DNA from: Sphingomonas montanisoli
GTDB lineage: Bacteria; Pseudomonadota; Alphaproteobacteria; Sphingomonadales; Sphingomonadaceae
Direction of reading: 5' to 3'
NCBI RefSeq assembly: GCF_008274695.1
Contig: NZ_VTOU01000001.1
Coordinates: 1,081,146 to 1,145,145, forward strand
Length of the DNA: 64,000 nucleotides
Shown: positions 55,933 through 63,895 of the stretch, piece by piece
Numbering within the stretch: the first letter of the stretch is position 1
Layout of the letters: each line of letters starts with the position of its first letter
Program-made: the position numbers and the translations under genes
The notes under the pieces: model-generated
Database searches by the model: none
What the model saw: only the letters and a program-made list of their open reading frames with translations
Told to the model about the DNA's origin: nothing

Positions 55933-57726
55933 GTGACGCCCATCGACCGCATCCGCAATTTTTCGATCATCGCCCATATCGATCATGGCAAGTCGACCCT
56001 CGCCGACCGGCTGATCCAGCGGACGGGCGGGCTGACCGAGCGCGAGATGTCCGCGCAGGTTCTCGACAATATGGATATCGAGAAGGAGCGTGGGATCACC
56101 ATCAAGGCGCAGACCGTGCGCCTCGAGTGGAAAGGTCACATCCTCAACCTGATGGACACGCCGGGCCACGTCGACTTCGCCTATGAAGTCAGCCGCAGCC
56201 TGGCCGCGTGCGAAGGCGCGCTGCTGGTGGTCGATGCCGCGCAGGGCGTCGAGGCGCAGACGCTCGCCAACGTCTATCAGTCGATCGAGCATGACCACGA
56301 GATCATCCCGGTCATCAACAAGATCGACCTTCCCTCCGCCGAGCCCGAGAAGGTGCGCAACGAGATCGAGGAGATCATCGGCATCGACGCGTCGAACGCG
56401 GTGCTGTCCAGCGCCAAGTCCGGCATCGGCATCGAAGAGATTCTCGACGCGGTCGTCGAACGCATCCCGGCGCCGAAGGGCGATCCCGACGCGCCGTTGA
56501 AGGCGATGCTCGTCGACAGCTGGTACGATCCCTATCTCGGCGTCGTCATCCTGGTCCGGGTGATCGACGGCACGGTCCGCAAGGGCCAGCAGGTCAAGTT
56601 CATGGCCACCGGCACCACCCACCTGATCGACCGCGTCGGCGCCTTCCGTCCCAAGATCGAAAATCTGCCCGATCTCGGCCCCGGCGAGATCGGCTTCATC
56701 ACCGCCCAGATCAAGGAAGTCGCGCAGGCCCGCGTCGGCGATACGCTCACCGATGCGAAGAAGCCCACGGCCGAGCCGCTGCCGGGCTTCAAGGAAGTCC
56801 AGCCGGTGGTGTTCTGCGGCCTCTTTCCGGTCGATGCCGCCGATTTCGAAAAGCTGCGCGAGAGCATCAGCAAGCTACGCCTCAACGATGCATCGTTCAG
56901 CTTCGAGATGGAGACGAGCGCGGCCTTGGGCTTCGGCTTCCGCTGCGGCTTCCTGGGACTTCTCCATCTGGAGATCATCCAGGAGCGGCTGATCCGCGAA
57001 TATGACCTCGATCTCATCACCACCGCGCCGTCGGTGGTCTATCAGATCGAACTGACCCACGGCGGCGGGCATGTCGAACTGCACAATCCCGCCGACATGC
57101 CCGAACCGAACAAGATCGAAACGATCGCCGAGCCGTGGATTCAGGCCGTGATCTACGTGCCCGACGAATATCTCGGCTCGGTGCTGAAGCTGTGTCAGGA
57201 TCGACGCGGCATCCAGAAGAACCTCACCTATGTCGGCGGCCGCGCCCAGGCGACCTACGAACTGCCGCTCAACGAAGTGGTCTTCGATTTCTATGATCGG
57301 CTGAAGTCGCTGTCGAAGGGCTATGCCAGCTTCGATTACGAACAGATCGGCTATCGCGAGGGCGACCTCGTCAAGATGGGCATCCTGGTCAACGAGGAGC
57401 CCGTCGACGCGCTGAGCATGATCGTCCACCGCTCGACTGCCGAGGTGCGCGGACGCGGCATGGTCGAACGGCTCAAGGAACTCATCCCCCGCCACCTGTT
57501 CAAGATCCCGATCCAGGCCGCGATCGGCGGCAAGGTCATCGCCCGCGAGACGATCAGCGCGATGCGCAAGGACGTGACCGCGAAATGCTATGGCGGCGAC
57601 GCCAGCCGCAAACGCAAGCTCCTCGACAAGCAGAAGAAAGGCAAGGCGAAGATGCGCGAATATGGTTCGGTCAGCATCCCGCAAGAGGCGTTCATCGCGG
57701 CGCTCCGCATGGGCGACGAGAGCTAA
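55933..57726 (+). CDS. lepA: Elongation factor 4 (LepA)
   Basis: The 597-residue translational GTPase starts at GTG 55933. G motifs are G1 [10 protein letters not shown]2/G3 [14 protein letters not shown] and DTPGHVDF, and G4 NKIDLP. The LepA C-terminal domain ends [24 protein letters not shown]. The length equals typical family members. LepA binds ribosomes and back-translocates or remodels stalled elongation complexes. The open frame reaches upstream to 55753, but that part overlaps the divergent promoter and is not LepA-like. Confidence 0.96.
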   Translation: MTPIDRIRNFSIIAHIDHGKSTLADRLIQRTGGLTEREMSAQVLDNMDIEKERGITIKAQTVRLEWKGHILNLMDTPGHVDFAYEVSRSLAACEGALLVVDAAQGVEAQTLANVYQSIEHDHEIIPVINKIDLPSAEPEKVRNEIEEIIGIDASNAVLSSAKSGIGIEEILDAVVERIPAPKGDPDAPLKAMLVDSWYDPYLGVVILVRVIDGTVRKGQQVKFMATGTTHLIDRVGAFRPKIENLPDLGPGEIGFITAQIKEVAQARVGDTLTDAKKPTAEPLPGFKEVQPVVFCGLFPVDAADFEKLRESISKLRLNDASFSFEMETSAALGFGFRCGFLGLLHLEIIQERLIREYDLDLITTAPSVVYQIELTHGGGHVELHNPADMPEPNKIETIAEPWIQAVIYVPDEYLGSVLKLCQDRRGIQKNLTYVGGRAQATYELPLNEVVFDFYDRLKSLSKGYASFDYEQIGYREGDLVKMGILVNEEPVDALSMIVHRSTAEVRGRGMVERLKELIPRHLFKIPIQAAIGGKVIARETISAMRKDVTAKCYGGDASRKRKLLDKQKKGKAKMREYGSVSIPQEAFIAALRMGDES

Positions 57727-57752
57727 GCCCCAACCCGCGATCTCACCCCGTC

Positions 57753-57773
57753 ACCCCGGGCTTGACCCGGGGT
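57753..57773. repeat. Extragenic palindrome (ACCCCGGG-loop-CCCGGGGT)
   Basis: ACCCCGGG (57753-57760) and CCCGGGGT (57766-57773) flank CTTGA, within the sequence CGTCACCCCGGGCTTGACCC. This matches a dispersed extragenic element typical of sphingomonad genomes. It lies just after lepA and could help terminate its transcript. Confidence 0.8.
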
Positions 57774-57796
57774 CCAGCTTCTTCTGGCTTCTGAAG

Positions 57797-57919
57797 CCTT
57801 CTCCCGCATGCGGGAGAAGGTTTGGATGAGGGTCTTCTTCTTCTCCTTCTTCTTCTTCTGCCGTCACGAGGAGATGAGGCAGACCCTCACCCCAGCCCTC
57901 TCCCGCAAGCGGGAGAGGG
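57797..57919. repeat. Composite inverted pair of REP-like palindromes with TTC tract
   Basis: A perfect 24-base palindrome CCTTCTCCCGCA/TGCGGGAGAAGG spans 57797-57820. A second, CCCTCTCCCGC-AA-GCGGGAGAGGG, spans 57896-57919. Each continues inward with a similar GGxTGAGGGTCT-type arm in opposite orientation, so the whole is an inverted pair like a BIME. Between them lies a pyrimidine tract of TTC units (about 57834-57859). No gene is seen in 57727-58052. Confidence 0.85.
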
Positions 57920-58052
57920 AGGAAAAGGCGCACGTCGGCTAACGCCGCAGTAGCGGACATTCCGAGGGCTTGGGAGTGACTGCGGATTATGTTCCGGTTA
58001 GGAAAGACCGCTAATGGCGATCGGAAGTCGTTCAGCCTTCAGGAGAGTATGC

Positions 58053-58451
58053 GTGCTTTTTCACACCATGGTCGGATCGAACGACATTGAACGGTCCAAG
58101 CGCTTCTACGACACGGTGCTCGGTACCTTGGGTGCAGGGGAAGGGACGAGGAACATCGCCGACAGCGGTCATACACGTCTGATCTACAATAACGGCAGCG
58201 GGACCAACTTCATCGTCAGCCAGCCGATCAACGACGAACCGGCAAGCATCGCCAACGGCAGCACCGTTGCCTTTTCCTGCGACTCGCCCGAGCAGGTGAA
58301 GCAGCTTCACGATACCGCCGTTGCCGCTGGCGGAACCTCGATCGAAGCTCCTCCCGGACCGCGCGAAACTGCCTCTATGGGCACCATCGAACTGGCCTAT
58401 TTTCGTGATCCCGACGGCAACAAGCTGTGCGGAATTCATTTTCCTGCCTGA
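58053..58451 (+). CDS. VOC/glyoxalase family protein
   Basis: A 132-residue single-domain VOC protein from GTG 58053, six bases after AGGAGA; the frame runs upstream to 58014 without a ribosome site. Core pieces are HTMVGSNDIERSKRFYDTVLG, GSTVAFSCDSPEQVKQLHDTAVAAGG and AYFRDPDGNKLCGIHF. The His at the start of strand 1, together with later acidic or His residues, may bind a metal. Such proteins range from glyoxalases to antibiotic-binding and dioxygenase-like enzymes. No partner genes indicate the substrate. Confidence 0.88.
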   Translation: MLFHTMVGSNDIERSKRFYDTVLGTLGAGEGTRNIADSGHTRLIYNNGSGTNFIVSQPINDEPASIANGSTVAFSCDSPEQVKQLHDTAVAAGGTSIEAPPGPRETASMGTIELAYFRDPDGNKLCGIHFPA

Positions 58452-58545
58452 TCCCTCCGGCACGGGGTCGCTTCTGACCCTAGCGGACCTCGATCATGCG
58501 ATCCCGCGAATGTCCGCTTTCCACCCCATAGCAGCCTCGGTTGGA

Positions 58546-58935
58546 TTAGATCGCAGCGATATGCTCGCGGAACCAGTCCGCCAGCGCTTCCTCGCTCAAT
58601 TCACCAGCTGCCAATGCCAGAAACGCGACGACGAGTTCGGCATCGGTCGCCGCCAGCGTATAGCCATTGAGCATCAGAAACGTTTCGCTGACCACCGCCG
58701 CCGTGCGCTTGTTGCCATCCACAAACGGATGGTTGCGCGCGATGCCATAGGCATAGGCTGCCGCGAGCGCCGCAACATCCGGATCGCCATAAGCCGCCAA
58801 ATTGGGTGCACGCGCCATTGCGCTTTCCAGCAGCCCGTCGTCGCGCACGCCCTCGCCCCCGCCATGTTCGGCAAGTTGCTCGGCATGCGCCGCGCGCGCC
58901 ACATCGGCCGCGATCCAGACCCAGTCCTGGGACAT
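58546..58935 (-). CDS. doc: Doc-type toxin (death-on-curing, Fic fold)
   Basis: A 129-residue Fic-fold protein. The active loop HPFVDGNKRTAA (His69) has the Doc form HxFx(D/N)xNKR, with Lys where AMP-transferring Fic enzymes have Gly. The conserved N-terminal GVRDDGLLESAM fits Doc. P1 Doc phosphorylates elongation factor Tu and stops translation. The antitoxin gene lies four bases upstream on the same strand. Length is normal for the family and no disruption is seen, so the toxin is probably active when free. Confidence 0.92.
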   Translation of the reverse strand: MSQDWVWIAADVARAAHAEQLAEHGGGEGVRDDGLLESAMARAPNLAAYGDPDVAALAAAYAYGIARNHPFVDGNKRTAAVVSETFLMLNGYTLAATDAELVVAFLALAAGELSEEALADWFREHIAAI

Positions 58936-58939
58936 GGTC

Positions 58940-59167
58940 TTATTTCGCGAGTTCGCGCAGTGCGCGCTTGCGCCGCGCCATCACCTCGCGCGCGGCCGCC
59001 ATCTGCGCCTCGAAATCCTCGTCGGGGGCGCTCAGTTCGATCCCACGCGGCGTGCGCGAAACCGACAGGCTCTGCCCAGCCGTTACGTCGAGATGCGCCA
59101 TCAACTCCTTCGGCAGGATCACCGCCGAGGAGTTGCCGACCTTGATGATCTTGAGGCTCATGTTCAT
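58940..59167 (-). CDS. AbrB/MazE-type antitoxin
   Basis: A 75-residue protein whose first 45 residues form a swapped-hairpin AbrB DNA-binding domain (LKIIKVGNSSAVILPKELMAHLDVTAGQSL). A charged C-terminal tail (EAQMAAAREVMARRKRALREL) probably wraps and neutralises the toxin. ATG 59161 is an alternative start. With the Doc toxin just downstream it forms a type II toxin-antitoxin operon, expected to be self-repressed through the AbrB domain. P1 Doc pairs with Phd, so this antitoxin class differs from the reference system. Confidence 0.9.
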   Translation of the reverse strand: MNMSLKIIKVGNSSAVILPKELMAHLDVTAGQSLSVSRTPRGIELSAPDEDFEAQMAAAREVMARRKRALRELAK

Positions 59168-59227
59168 ACGGGCGTTATAACATCGGGGCCAGCCATCGAC
59201 AAGCCAACGGCCCTGCCCGCCAGAACC

Positions 59228-59344
59228 TCAATCGACGCGGGCCGGAGTGCCCTTGGTCGATGGATTGGAGGCGTTGGGCTTGGGCGGCGCCTCCTTCTTG
59301 GGCTTGCGGATTTCGCGGCCGCTCTTCTGTTGACCTTTGGCCAT
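59228..59344 (-). CDS. Very small basic protein (38 residues)
   Basis: A 38-residue Lys/Pro-rich frame from ATG 59344 (MAKGQQKSGREIRKPKKEA, tail PSTKGTPARVD), preceded by AGGGAGA. It has no structure-forming hydrophobic core and is probably disordered or nucleic-acid-binding. It lies 24 bases downstream of another small gene on the same strand. The clean ribosome site, codon bias and family-like start support it, but I do not know a function. Confidence 0.65.
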   Translation of the reverse strand: MAKGQQKSGREIRKPKKEAPPKPNASNPSTKGTPARVD

Positions 59345-59368
59345 GATCGTCTCCCTGTGAAGCGCGTC

Positions 59369-59578
59369 CTATTTGGTCGCGTACTGCCCGGCCTCGGCGC
59401 CGAATTCCTCGCGCGCATAGGCGCGGGCGGCGGTGGCCGTCTTGAATATGGGTTCCTGCAGCGTGGAGGTGACGAGGGGATAATTCTGCGAATTATAGCG
59501 CGTCACCCGCACGGTCAGGCGGAAGTTGCCGTCCTCATCCTTGGCGATGAGATAGGGCTTTACGGGGATTCTCGACAT
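59369..59578 (-). CDS. Small hypothetical protein (69 residues)
   Basis: A 69-residue protein from ATG 59578 with AAGGAG seven bases upstream. It contains beta-strand-like KPYLIAKDEDGNFRLTVRVTR and a helix-forming end (TATAARAYAREEFGAEAGQYA). It is predicted to be a small cytoplasmic alpha/beta protein. It is probably co-transcribed with the 38-residue gene that follows. No named family is recognised. Confidence 0.72.
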   Translation of the reverse strand: MSRIPVKPYLIAKDEDGNFRLTVRVTRYNSQNYPLVTSTLQEPIFKTATAARAYAREEFGAEAGQYATK

Positions 59579-59609
59579 TGATGCTCCTTGATGGACGGCG
59601 ATGGCGTCG

Positions 59610-59777
59610 TCAGTTCGGCCGACGCGCGGATGTGCCGCGGTCGATCGTCCAGTCTTGGCCGGGTGGCTTGATCATCGGCCGACGGCACGAAAGGCAGGTC
59701 GTGACGAAACGCCCCTCGTCCCAGCGGCTCGCCATGAGATCCGGTCTGTGCAGGCCGAAAAGGGCATGGAAGCCCAT
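59610..59777 (-). CDS. Small CxxC protein (55 residues)
   Basis: A 55-residue protein from ATG 59777 (MGFHALFGLHRPDLMASRW) with AGGGACG upstream. The single Cys-x-x-Cys (FVTTCLSCRRPMIKPPG) may bind zinc together with nearby His or another chain. The longer frame to 59969 contains an Arg-rich, unlikely N-terminus. It lies directly upstream of the other two small genes on the same strand, 31 bases before the next, suggesting a three-gene cluster of tiny proteins. Confidence 0.62.
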   Translation of the reverse strand: MGFHALFGLHRPDLMASRWDEGRFVTTCLSCRRPMIKPPGQDWTIDRGTSARRPN

Positions 59778-60038
59778 GTTCGCGTCCCTTCGCGCGGCGA
59801 GCCGAATGATCGTCCGGTGGATTAACGACCGGACGTCGGCGGCCGGCTTGCTGGTCCGCGACGAATGCGTCGCTCTGGCGAAGGGCGTCCAGCGCCGCCG
59901 ATCGCGATCGCGCGCCCCGGAAGCGAGGCGCTGCTCCTGACCAGTGGGCGCATTATGCGCGGGGGTCAACCAAAGCGTCGATCGGCATCATCATAAGCCA
60001 GGGCTTGCGCGCCCGCATGCGATGCGCGACGAGAGGCC
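59778..60038. other. Gap without a supported gene
   Basis: About 260 bases between the small CxxC gene and the small helical gene. Open frames on both strands are Arg-rich and unconvincing. It should contain divergent promoters, but none could be assigned. Confidence 0.5.
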
Positions 60039-60221
60039 ATGTCCGCCGATCGTTTCGAACGCCACCGCCAGCCCTGGACCCAAGACGAGGTTCAGAAGCT
60101 CCACATGCTCGCGAAGAAGGGCATGGCGCTCAAAGCGATCGCCAAGGCGCTCAAGCGTTCCGAGGAATCGACCAAGGATCGCGCCAAGGCCGACGGGCTC
60201 AATATCGCGAAATTGCGTTAG
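60039..60221 (+). CDS. Small helix-turn-helix-like protein (60 residues)
   Basis: A 60-residue basic, all-helical protein (WTQDEVQKLHMLAKKGMALKAIAKALKRSEESTKDRAKADGL). The three-helix spacing resembles SANT/Myb or sigma-region-4-like DNA-binding folds: a Trp-led first helix, then a GMALKAIAKALKRS turn. It is likely a DNA-binding or regulatory mini-protein. Its 3' end is convergent with the isomerase gene, three bases apart. No family name is certain. Confidence 0.75.
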   Translation: MSADRFERHRQPWTQDEVQKLHMLAKKGMALKAIAKALKRSEESTKDRAKADGLNIAKLR

Positions 60222-60224
60222 GCG

Positions 60225-61031
60225 TCAGACGCCCCAGCGCACGAAGCGTTCGGTCAGCCAGTCGATCGAGCGATCCACCGCCGACTCATACCCCTCCGCC
60301 TCGATCGCCGGCCCCAGCAACTCGACGTCGAAATAGCCGGCATAGCCCGCGTCGAGCAGGTGGCCGATGATCCATTCGAGCGGGATCGATCCGTCGCCGG
60401 GCACGCGGCGGTTGAACTTGGTGGGTTCGCCGACCAGGAAATCGCTCACCTGCACGCAGGTAAACAGGTCGACATTGTCGCGGAACAGCCTGGGCAGGCC
60501 CGGCTCGTACCAGCAATTCTGGAGCTCGAGGCAGATGCCGACATCGGCCGCGCGCGCCACGTCCGCCGCCGAGGCGAGCGTGTGGAGGAAGCCGGTGTCG
60601 CGCGTCGTGATGCTGTTGTTCTCGATCGCGATCCGCACGCCGCGTTCGGCCGCATAGGCGTTCGCCGTCCCCATGCACTTGGCGAAGGCCGCGCAGGCAT
60701 CGTCGGTCGGCATGCGCGGCGGGGTGGGACCGCTGACGACATAGATCGACGGCGCCCCCAGCGCATGTGCCGCATCGATATACGGCTTCAGTCCCGCGAG
60801 CGTCTGTTCTTCGCTTTCGATGAAACTTTCGGTCCCCCCGCCCGCGAGCGAACAGCTCTTGAGCCCGGCGGCGAGGATCGCGGCGATCCCGGCATCGACG
60901 TCATCACGAAACTTCAGGAAAGTCGCGTTGATGACGTCGATGCCGCGCGCCTTGCAGAAGGCGATGTCCTGATCGAGCGTCCAGTTCCACGTCGATATCG
61001 GATTGAACGATATGCGTTTGTGGATGCCCAT
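60225..61031 (-). CDS. Sugar phosphate isomerase/epimerase family (xylose-isomerase-like TIM barrel)
   Basis: A 268-residue TIM-barrel protein from ATG 61031. Barrel strands include RGIDVINATFLKFRDD, APSIYVVSGP, RIAIENNSITTRDTGFLHTL and CLELQNCWYEPGL. Metal-binding candidates are Glu in IENN, Glu in CLELQN, His or Gln further on, and Glu in FDVELLGP. The family interconverts or cleaves sugars, inosose-type or other polyols. It lies 13 bases after an esterase gene, so it is part of a three-gene catabolic operon. The frame upstream of ATG 61031 is antisense-like and rejected. Confidence 0.87.
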   Translation of the reverse strand: MGIHKRISFNPISTWNWTLDQDIAFCKARGIDVINATFLKFRDDVDAGIAAILAAGLKSCSLAGGGTESFIESEEQTLAGLKPYIDAAHALGAPSIYVVSGPTPPRMPTDDACAAFAKCMGTANAYAAERGVRIAIENNSITTRDTGFLHTLASAADVARAADVGICLELQNCWYEPGLPRLFRDNVDLFTCVQVSDFLVGEPTKFNRRVPGDGSIPLEWIIGHLLDAGYAGYFDVELLGPAIEAEGYESAVDRSIDWLTERFVRWGV

Positions 61032-61044
61032 CAGGTCGCTCCGA

Positions 61045-62001
61045 TCAGGCGCCGAAGAAGCGCGCGAGCGCCGAATGGCCTTCCGACACCGCACGGCCCG
61101 AAACGGCCGATCCGGGGATCGAGTAGAAGCCGTGGATCGCGCCCGGATAGCAGTGGAAATCGGTCGGCACCCCCGCACGCAGCAGACGGCGCGCATATTC
61201 GAAATTCTCTTCGACGAAGAGGTCGAGTGCCGCGGTCATGATGAAGGTCGGCGGCAGGCCGCTCAGATCCTCGGCGCGCGCGGGCGCGGCATAAGGTGAC
61301 ACGCCGTCCTTGCCCGGCTCATGCCCCAGCAGCGCCGACCAGCCGAAGCGGTTCGAATTGTTGTTCCAGCCGACCTCGCCCGCATAAGGATGCGGATCGT
61401 CGCTCGTGCAGGTCCGGTCGTCGAGCATCGGGTAGACCAGATACTGGAAGGCCAGCTTATACTCGCCCTTGTCGCGCGCCAGCAGCGCCATCGCCGCGGC
61501 CAGGCCGCCGCCCGCGCTGTCGCCCATCACGCCGATCCGCGTGGCGTCGACGCCCAGTTCAGCGGCGTTCTCGAACAGCCACCTGAGCGCGGCATAGCCA
61601 TCGTTGACCTGCGCTGGATACGGGTTTTCGGGCGCGAGCCGATAATCGACATTAACGATCAGGCAGTCGAGCTTCTGCGCGATTGGCCGCTGCGACGCCT
61701 CGCTCATTTCCGCGCGGCCGATCAGATAGCCGCCGCCGTGGAAGTTGAGCACCGCCGGCGCGTTGGCGGGCAGGTTCTTCGGGCGGATCAGGACGAGACG
61801 GACATCGGGCTCCCCATCGAGGCCGGGGATGGTGCGCTCCTCCAGCGTGGTCGCGGCGAGCAGCTCCTCGGGCAGCGGCATCGCCGGAAAGGGCTGGCGC
61901 AGCGCATCCAGATTGTCGGCGGTGAATTCCTTGGGAAGGATGCCGAGCAACGGCACAAGCTGCGGATCGACGAGATGGCTACCGCGAAAACTGTCACCCA
62001 C
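61045..62001 (-). CDS. Alpha/beta-hydrolase of the hormone-sensitive-lipase (esterase) family
   Basis: A 318-residue enzyme from GTG 62001, seven bases after AAGGAGA. It has the oxyanion motif NFHGGGYLIG, nucleophile Ser in GDSAGGGLAAA, catalytic Asp in TAALDLFVEE and His in GAIHGFYSI. HSL-type esterases cleave short-chain or bulky esters, often in xenobiotic breakdown. The protein has no signal peptide. It lies between a sugar-isomerase-like gene and a hot-dog thioesterase-like gene on the same strand. Confidence 0.92.
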   Translation of the reverse strand: MGDSFRGSHLVDPQLVPLLGILPKEFTADNLDALRQPFPAMPLPEELLAATTLEERTIPGLDGEPDVRLVLIRPKNLPANAPAVLNFHGGGYLIGRAEMSEASQRPIAQKLDCLIVNVDYRLAPENPYPAQVNDGYAALRWLFENAAELGVDATRIGVMGDSAGGGLAAAMALLARDKGEYKLAFQYLVYPMLDDRTCTSDDPHPYAGEVGWNNNSNRFGWSALLGHEPGKDGVSPYAAPARAEDLSGLPPTFIMTAALDLFVEENFEYARRLLRAGVPTDFHCYPGAIHGFYSIPGSAVSGRAVSEGHSALARFFGA

Positions 62002-62075
62002 GCGAATCTCTCCTTTTGAGTTAGCTGTATTTGCCGTTGCTCGCAGAAATCCCAGAGCCAAGGCAAGCCCCGACG

Positions 62076-62942
62076 TCAGCCGCGATAGGCGCCCACGACG
62101 CGCATCACCGCCGATGCCGATGTCAGCCGCGCGTCGCCCGCGCCCTCGTCGACCAGGGTCAGCCGCACCCCGATCTTGCCCGCGGTCCCGCGTACCGCCT
62201 CCCCCTCGACGCGGAACGGGCCGATCTTGCCGCGCGCGAGGAACATGACGTGCCACGATTCCATCTGGAGCAGGTTTGTGCCGGCCAGCTCGGCGGCCAG
62301 CTCGATCGCGGCCGTTTCGAGCGCGACATGCTGCGGACCGATGTGGAGTGCGCCGTCGGGCGATGCGAATTCGGATGCCAGCGCGGGCAGGGTCCAATGC
62401 CCGCTATCGCGCCGGATCGCGCCGAACGCCTGCCACAAAGGCGGCAGATCGGGGCCGTCGACGATGTCGAGCTTATCCTCGGGGATCTTCTCCAGCCCCT
62501 CGGGGGGCACGCCGATGATCGCGCCCTGCCCTTCGACGAAGGCGATGACGCGGCGATGATCATCGGCATCGACGATCTTCGACCGGCTGTAACACATGCG
62601 CGATCCGGTCTTCAGATCCTCAGTCTGGATGATTTCGATCCGCTTCACGTCGGGCGCGGGATCGAGGATCTGGCAGCTGTGGATCACCGGATTGGGCACG
62701 GTGGTGAGGTCGGTCATCACCCCGCCTTCGGGCGCCGTGATCGATATCGGCGCGACCATCAGCCCGCCTGCCGCATTGCGCATGTCGCGGCGCAGGGTGA
62801 CGGTGTTGTCCTCCGGTCCCGCATTCATCGAAAAATGGCTGCGGCCGATGTAGCGATAGCTGAGCAGCCCGGTCCACCGCCGCTGCAGTTCGGCCGCATA
62901 GGCCGCCGGATCGCCTTTCAGCTCACGAATATCCTTCAGCAT
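62076..62942 (-). CDS. Hot-dog fold thioesterase-like protein
   Basis: A 288-residue protein that appears to hold two hot-dog domains: VTLRRDMRNAAGGLMVAPISI early, and PDGALHIGPQHVALETAAIELAAELAGTNLLQMESWHVMFLARGKIGPF later. The second carries the thioesterase-like pattern with a helix over a long beta-sheet. Members hydrolyse acyl-CoA thioesters or bind acyl-CoA-like ligands. It is first of the operon with the esterase and isomerase. Substrate is unknown. Confidence 0.8.
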   Translation of the reverse strand: MLKDIRELKGDPAAYAAELQRRWTGLLSYRYIGRSHFSMNAGPEDNTVTLRRDMRNAAGGLMVAPISITAPEGGVMTDLTTVPNPVIHSCQILDPAPDVKRIEIIQTEDLKTGSRMCYSRSKIVDADDHRRVIAFVEGQGAIIGVPPEGLEKIPEDKLDIVDGPDLPPLWQAFGAIRRDSGHWTLPALASEFASPDGALHIGPQHVALETAAIELAAELAGTNLLQMESWHVMFLARGKIGPFRVEGEAVRGTAGKIGVRLTLVDEGAGDARLTSASAVMRVVGAYRG

Positions 62943-63088
62943 CCCTGTCGCTGCTCCTCTTGGCGGGTTCTTTTCGCGAACCTCTGCGCCGAAAGACTAT
63001 CTCCGCAAGGCGCAAAAGCGCGTCTCCGATCCTGCTTTTCCGGAGGGGCGGTAGCCGGGCTGCAACATGGCTTCTATAGTCGGGTCCG

Positions 63089-63895
63089 ATGCGCATCATC
63101 GCCCTGCTCCTCGCCCTCGCCCTCTCCGCCCCAGCGATCGCGGCCGACACGCCGCCCGCCGTCACCGAAACCTTCCGCATGAAGGCGGATGAGGCGCATC
63201 AGGGCGTCGTCGCGGACAAGCGCTACATCTACGCCATCTCCAACGCCGAGATCGGCAAGTACGACCGGCGCACTGGCCAGCGCGTCGCCCGGTGGCAGGG
63301 CGATCCCAAGCTGTTCCACCACATGAACAGTTGCATCCTCGATCGCGCGATGCTGGTCTGCGCGGCCTCCAATTATTCGCAAGTGCCGCAGGCCAGCTCG
63401 ATCGAATGGTTCGATACCCGAAAGATGGCGCATGTCCGCACGCGCAGCCTGGGGCCGCAGCGCGGATCGCTGACCTGGCTCGATTGGCATGACGGCAGCT
63501 GGTGGGCCGGCTTCGCCAATTACGACAATAAGGGCGGCGAACCCGGCCGTGACCACAAGCTGACCACGCTCGTCCGCTACGCGCCTGACTTCACCGAACT
63601 CGGCGCCTGGCTGTTCCCGCCCGCCGTCCTCGATCGCTTCGCCCCCTTCAGCACGTCGGGAGGTGTTTGGGGCGACGACGGCCTTCTCTACGTCACCGGC
63701 CACGACCGACCCGAGCTCTACGCGATCCGCATCCCTGAGGCGGGATCGACGCTTTTGCACGTCGCCACGATCGGCCTCACCACCAACGGCCAGGCAGTCG
63801 CCTGGGAAAAGGGCGGCGCGAAGCGCACCCTCTGGTCGATCTCGCGCGCGGGCAGCGAAGTCGTCGCGGCGACGGTGCCGAACGTGGCGCGGTAG
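63089..63895 (+). CDS. Exported beta-propeller-like hypothetical protein
   Basis: A 268-residue protein with a clear signal peptide (1-18, ending PAIA). Repeating beta-rich units follow: HQGVVADKRYIYAISNAEIGKYDRRTGQRVARW, SSIEWFDTRKMAHVRTRSLG, GVWGDDGLLYVTGHDRPELYAI. The pattern suits a five- to seven-bladed propeller in the periplasm. No catalytic residues or known domain are recognised. It is divergent from the hot-dog gene, with about 145 bases between them. Confidence 0.8.
   Translation: MRIIALLLALALSAPAIAADTPPAVTETFRMKADEAHQGVVADKRYIYAISNAEIGKYDRRTGQRVARWQGDPKLFHHMNSCILDRAMLVCAASNYSQVPQASSIEWFDTRKMAHVRTRSLGPQRGSLTWLDWHDGSWWAGFANYDNKGGEPGRDHKLTTLVRYAPDFTELGAWLFPPAVLDRFAPFSTSGGVWGDDGLLYVTGHDRPELYAIRIPEAGSTLLHVATIGLTTNGQAVAWEKGGAKRTLWSISRAGSEVVAATVPNVAR

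Noticed and set aside
57834..57859. TTC-rich tract considered as a CRISPR or tandem-repeat array
   Set aside because: No spacers and no regular repeat-spacer unit; it is an irregular pyrimidine tract inside a palindromic element. No CRISPR array was found in the window.
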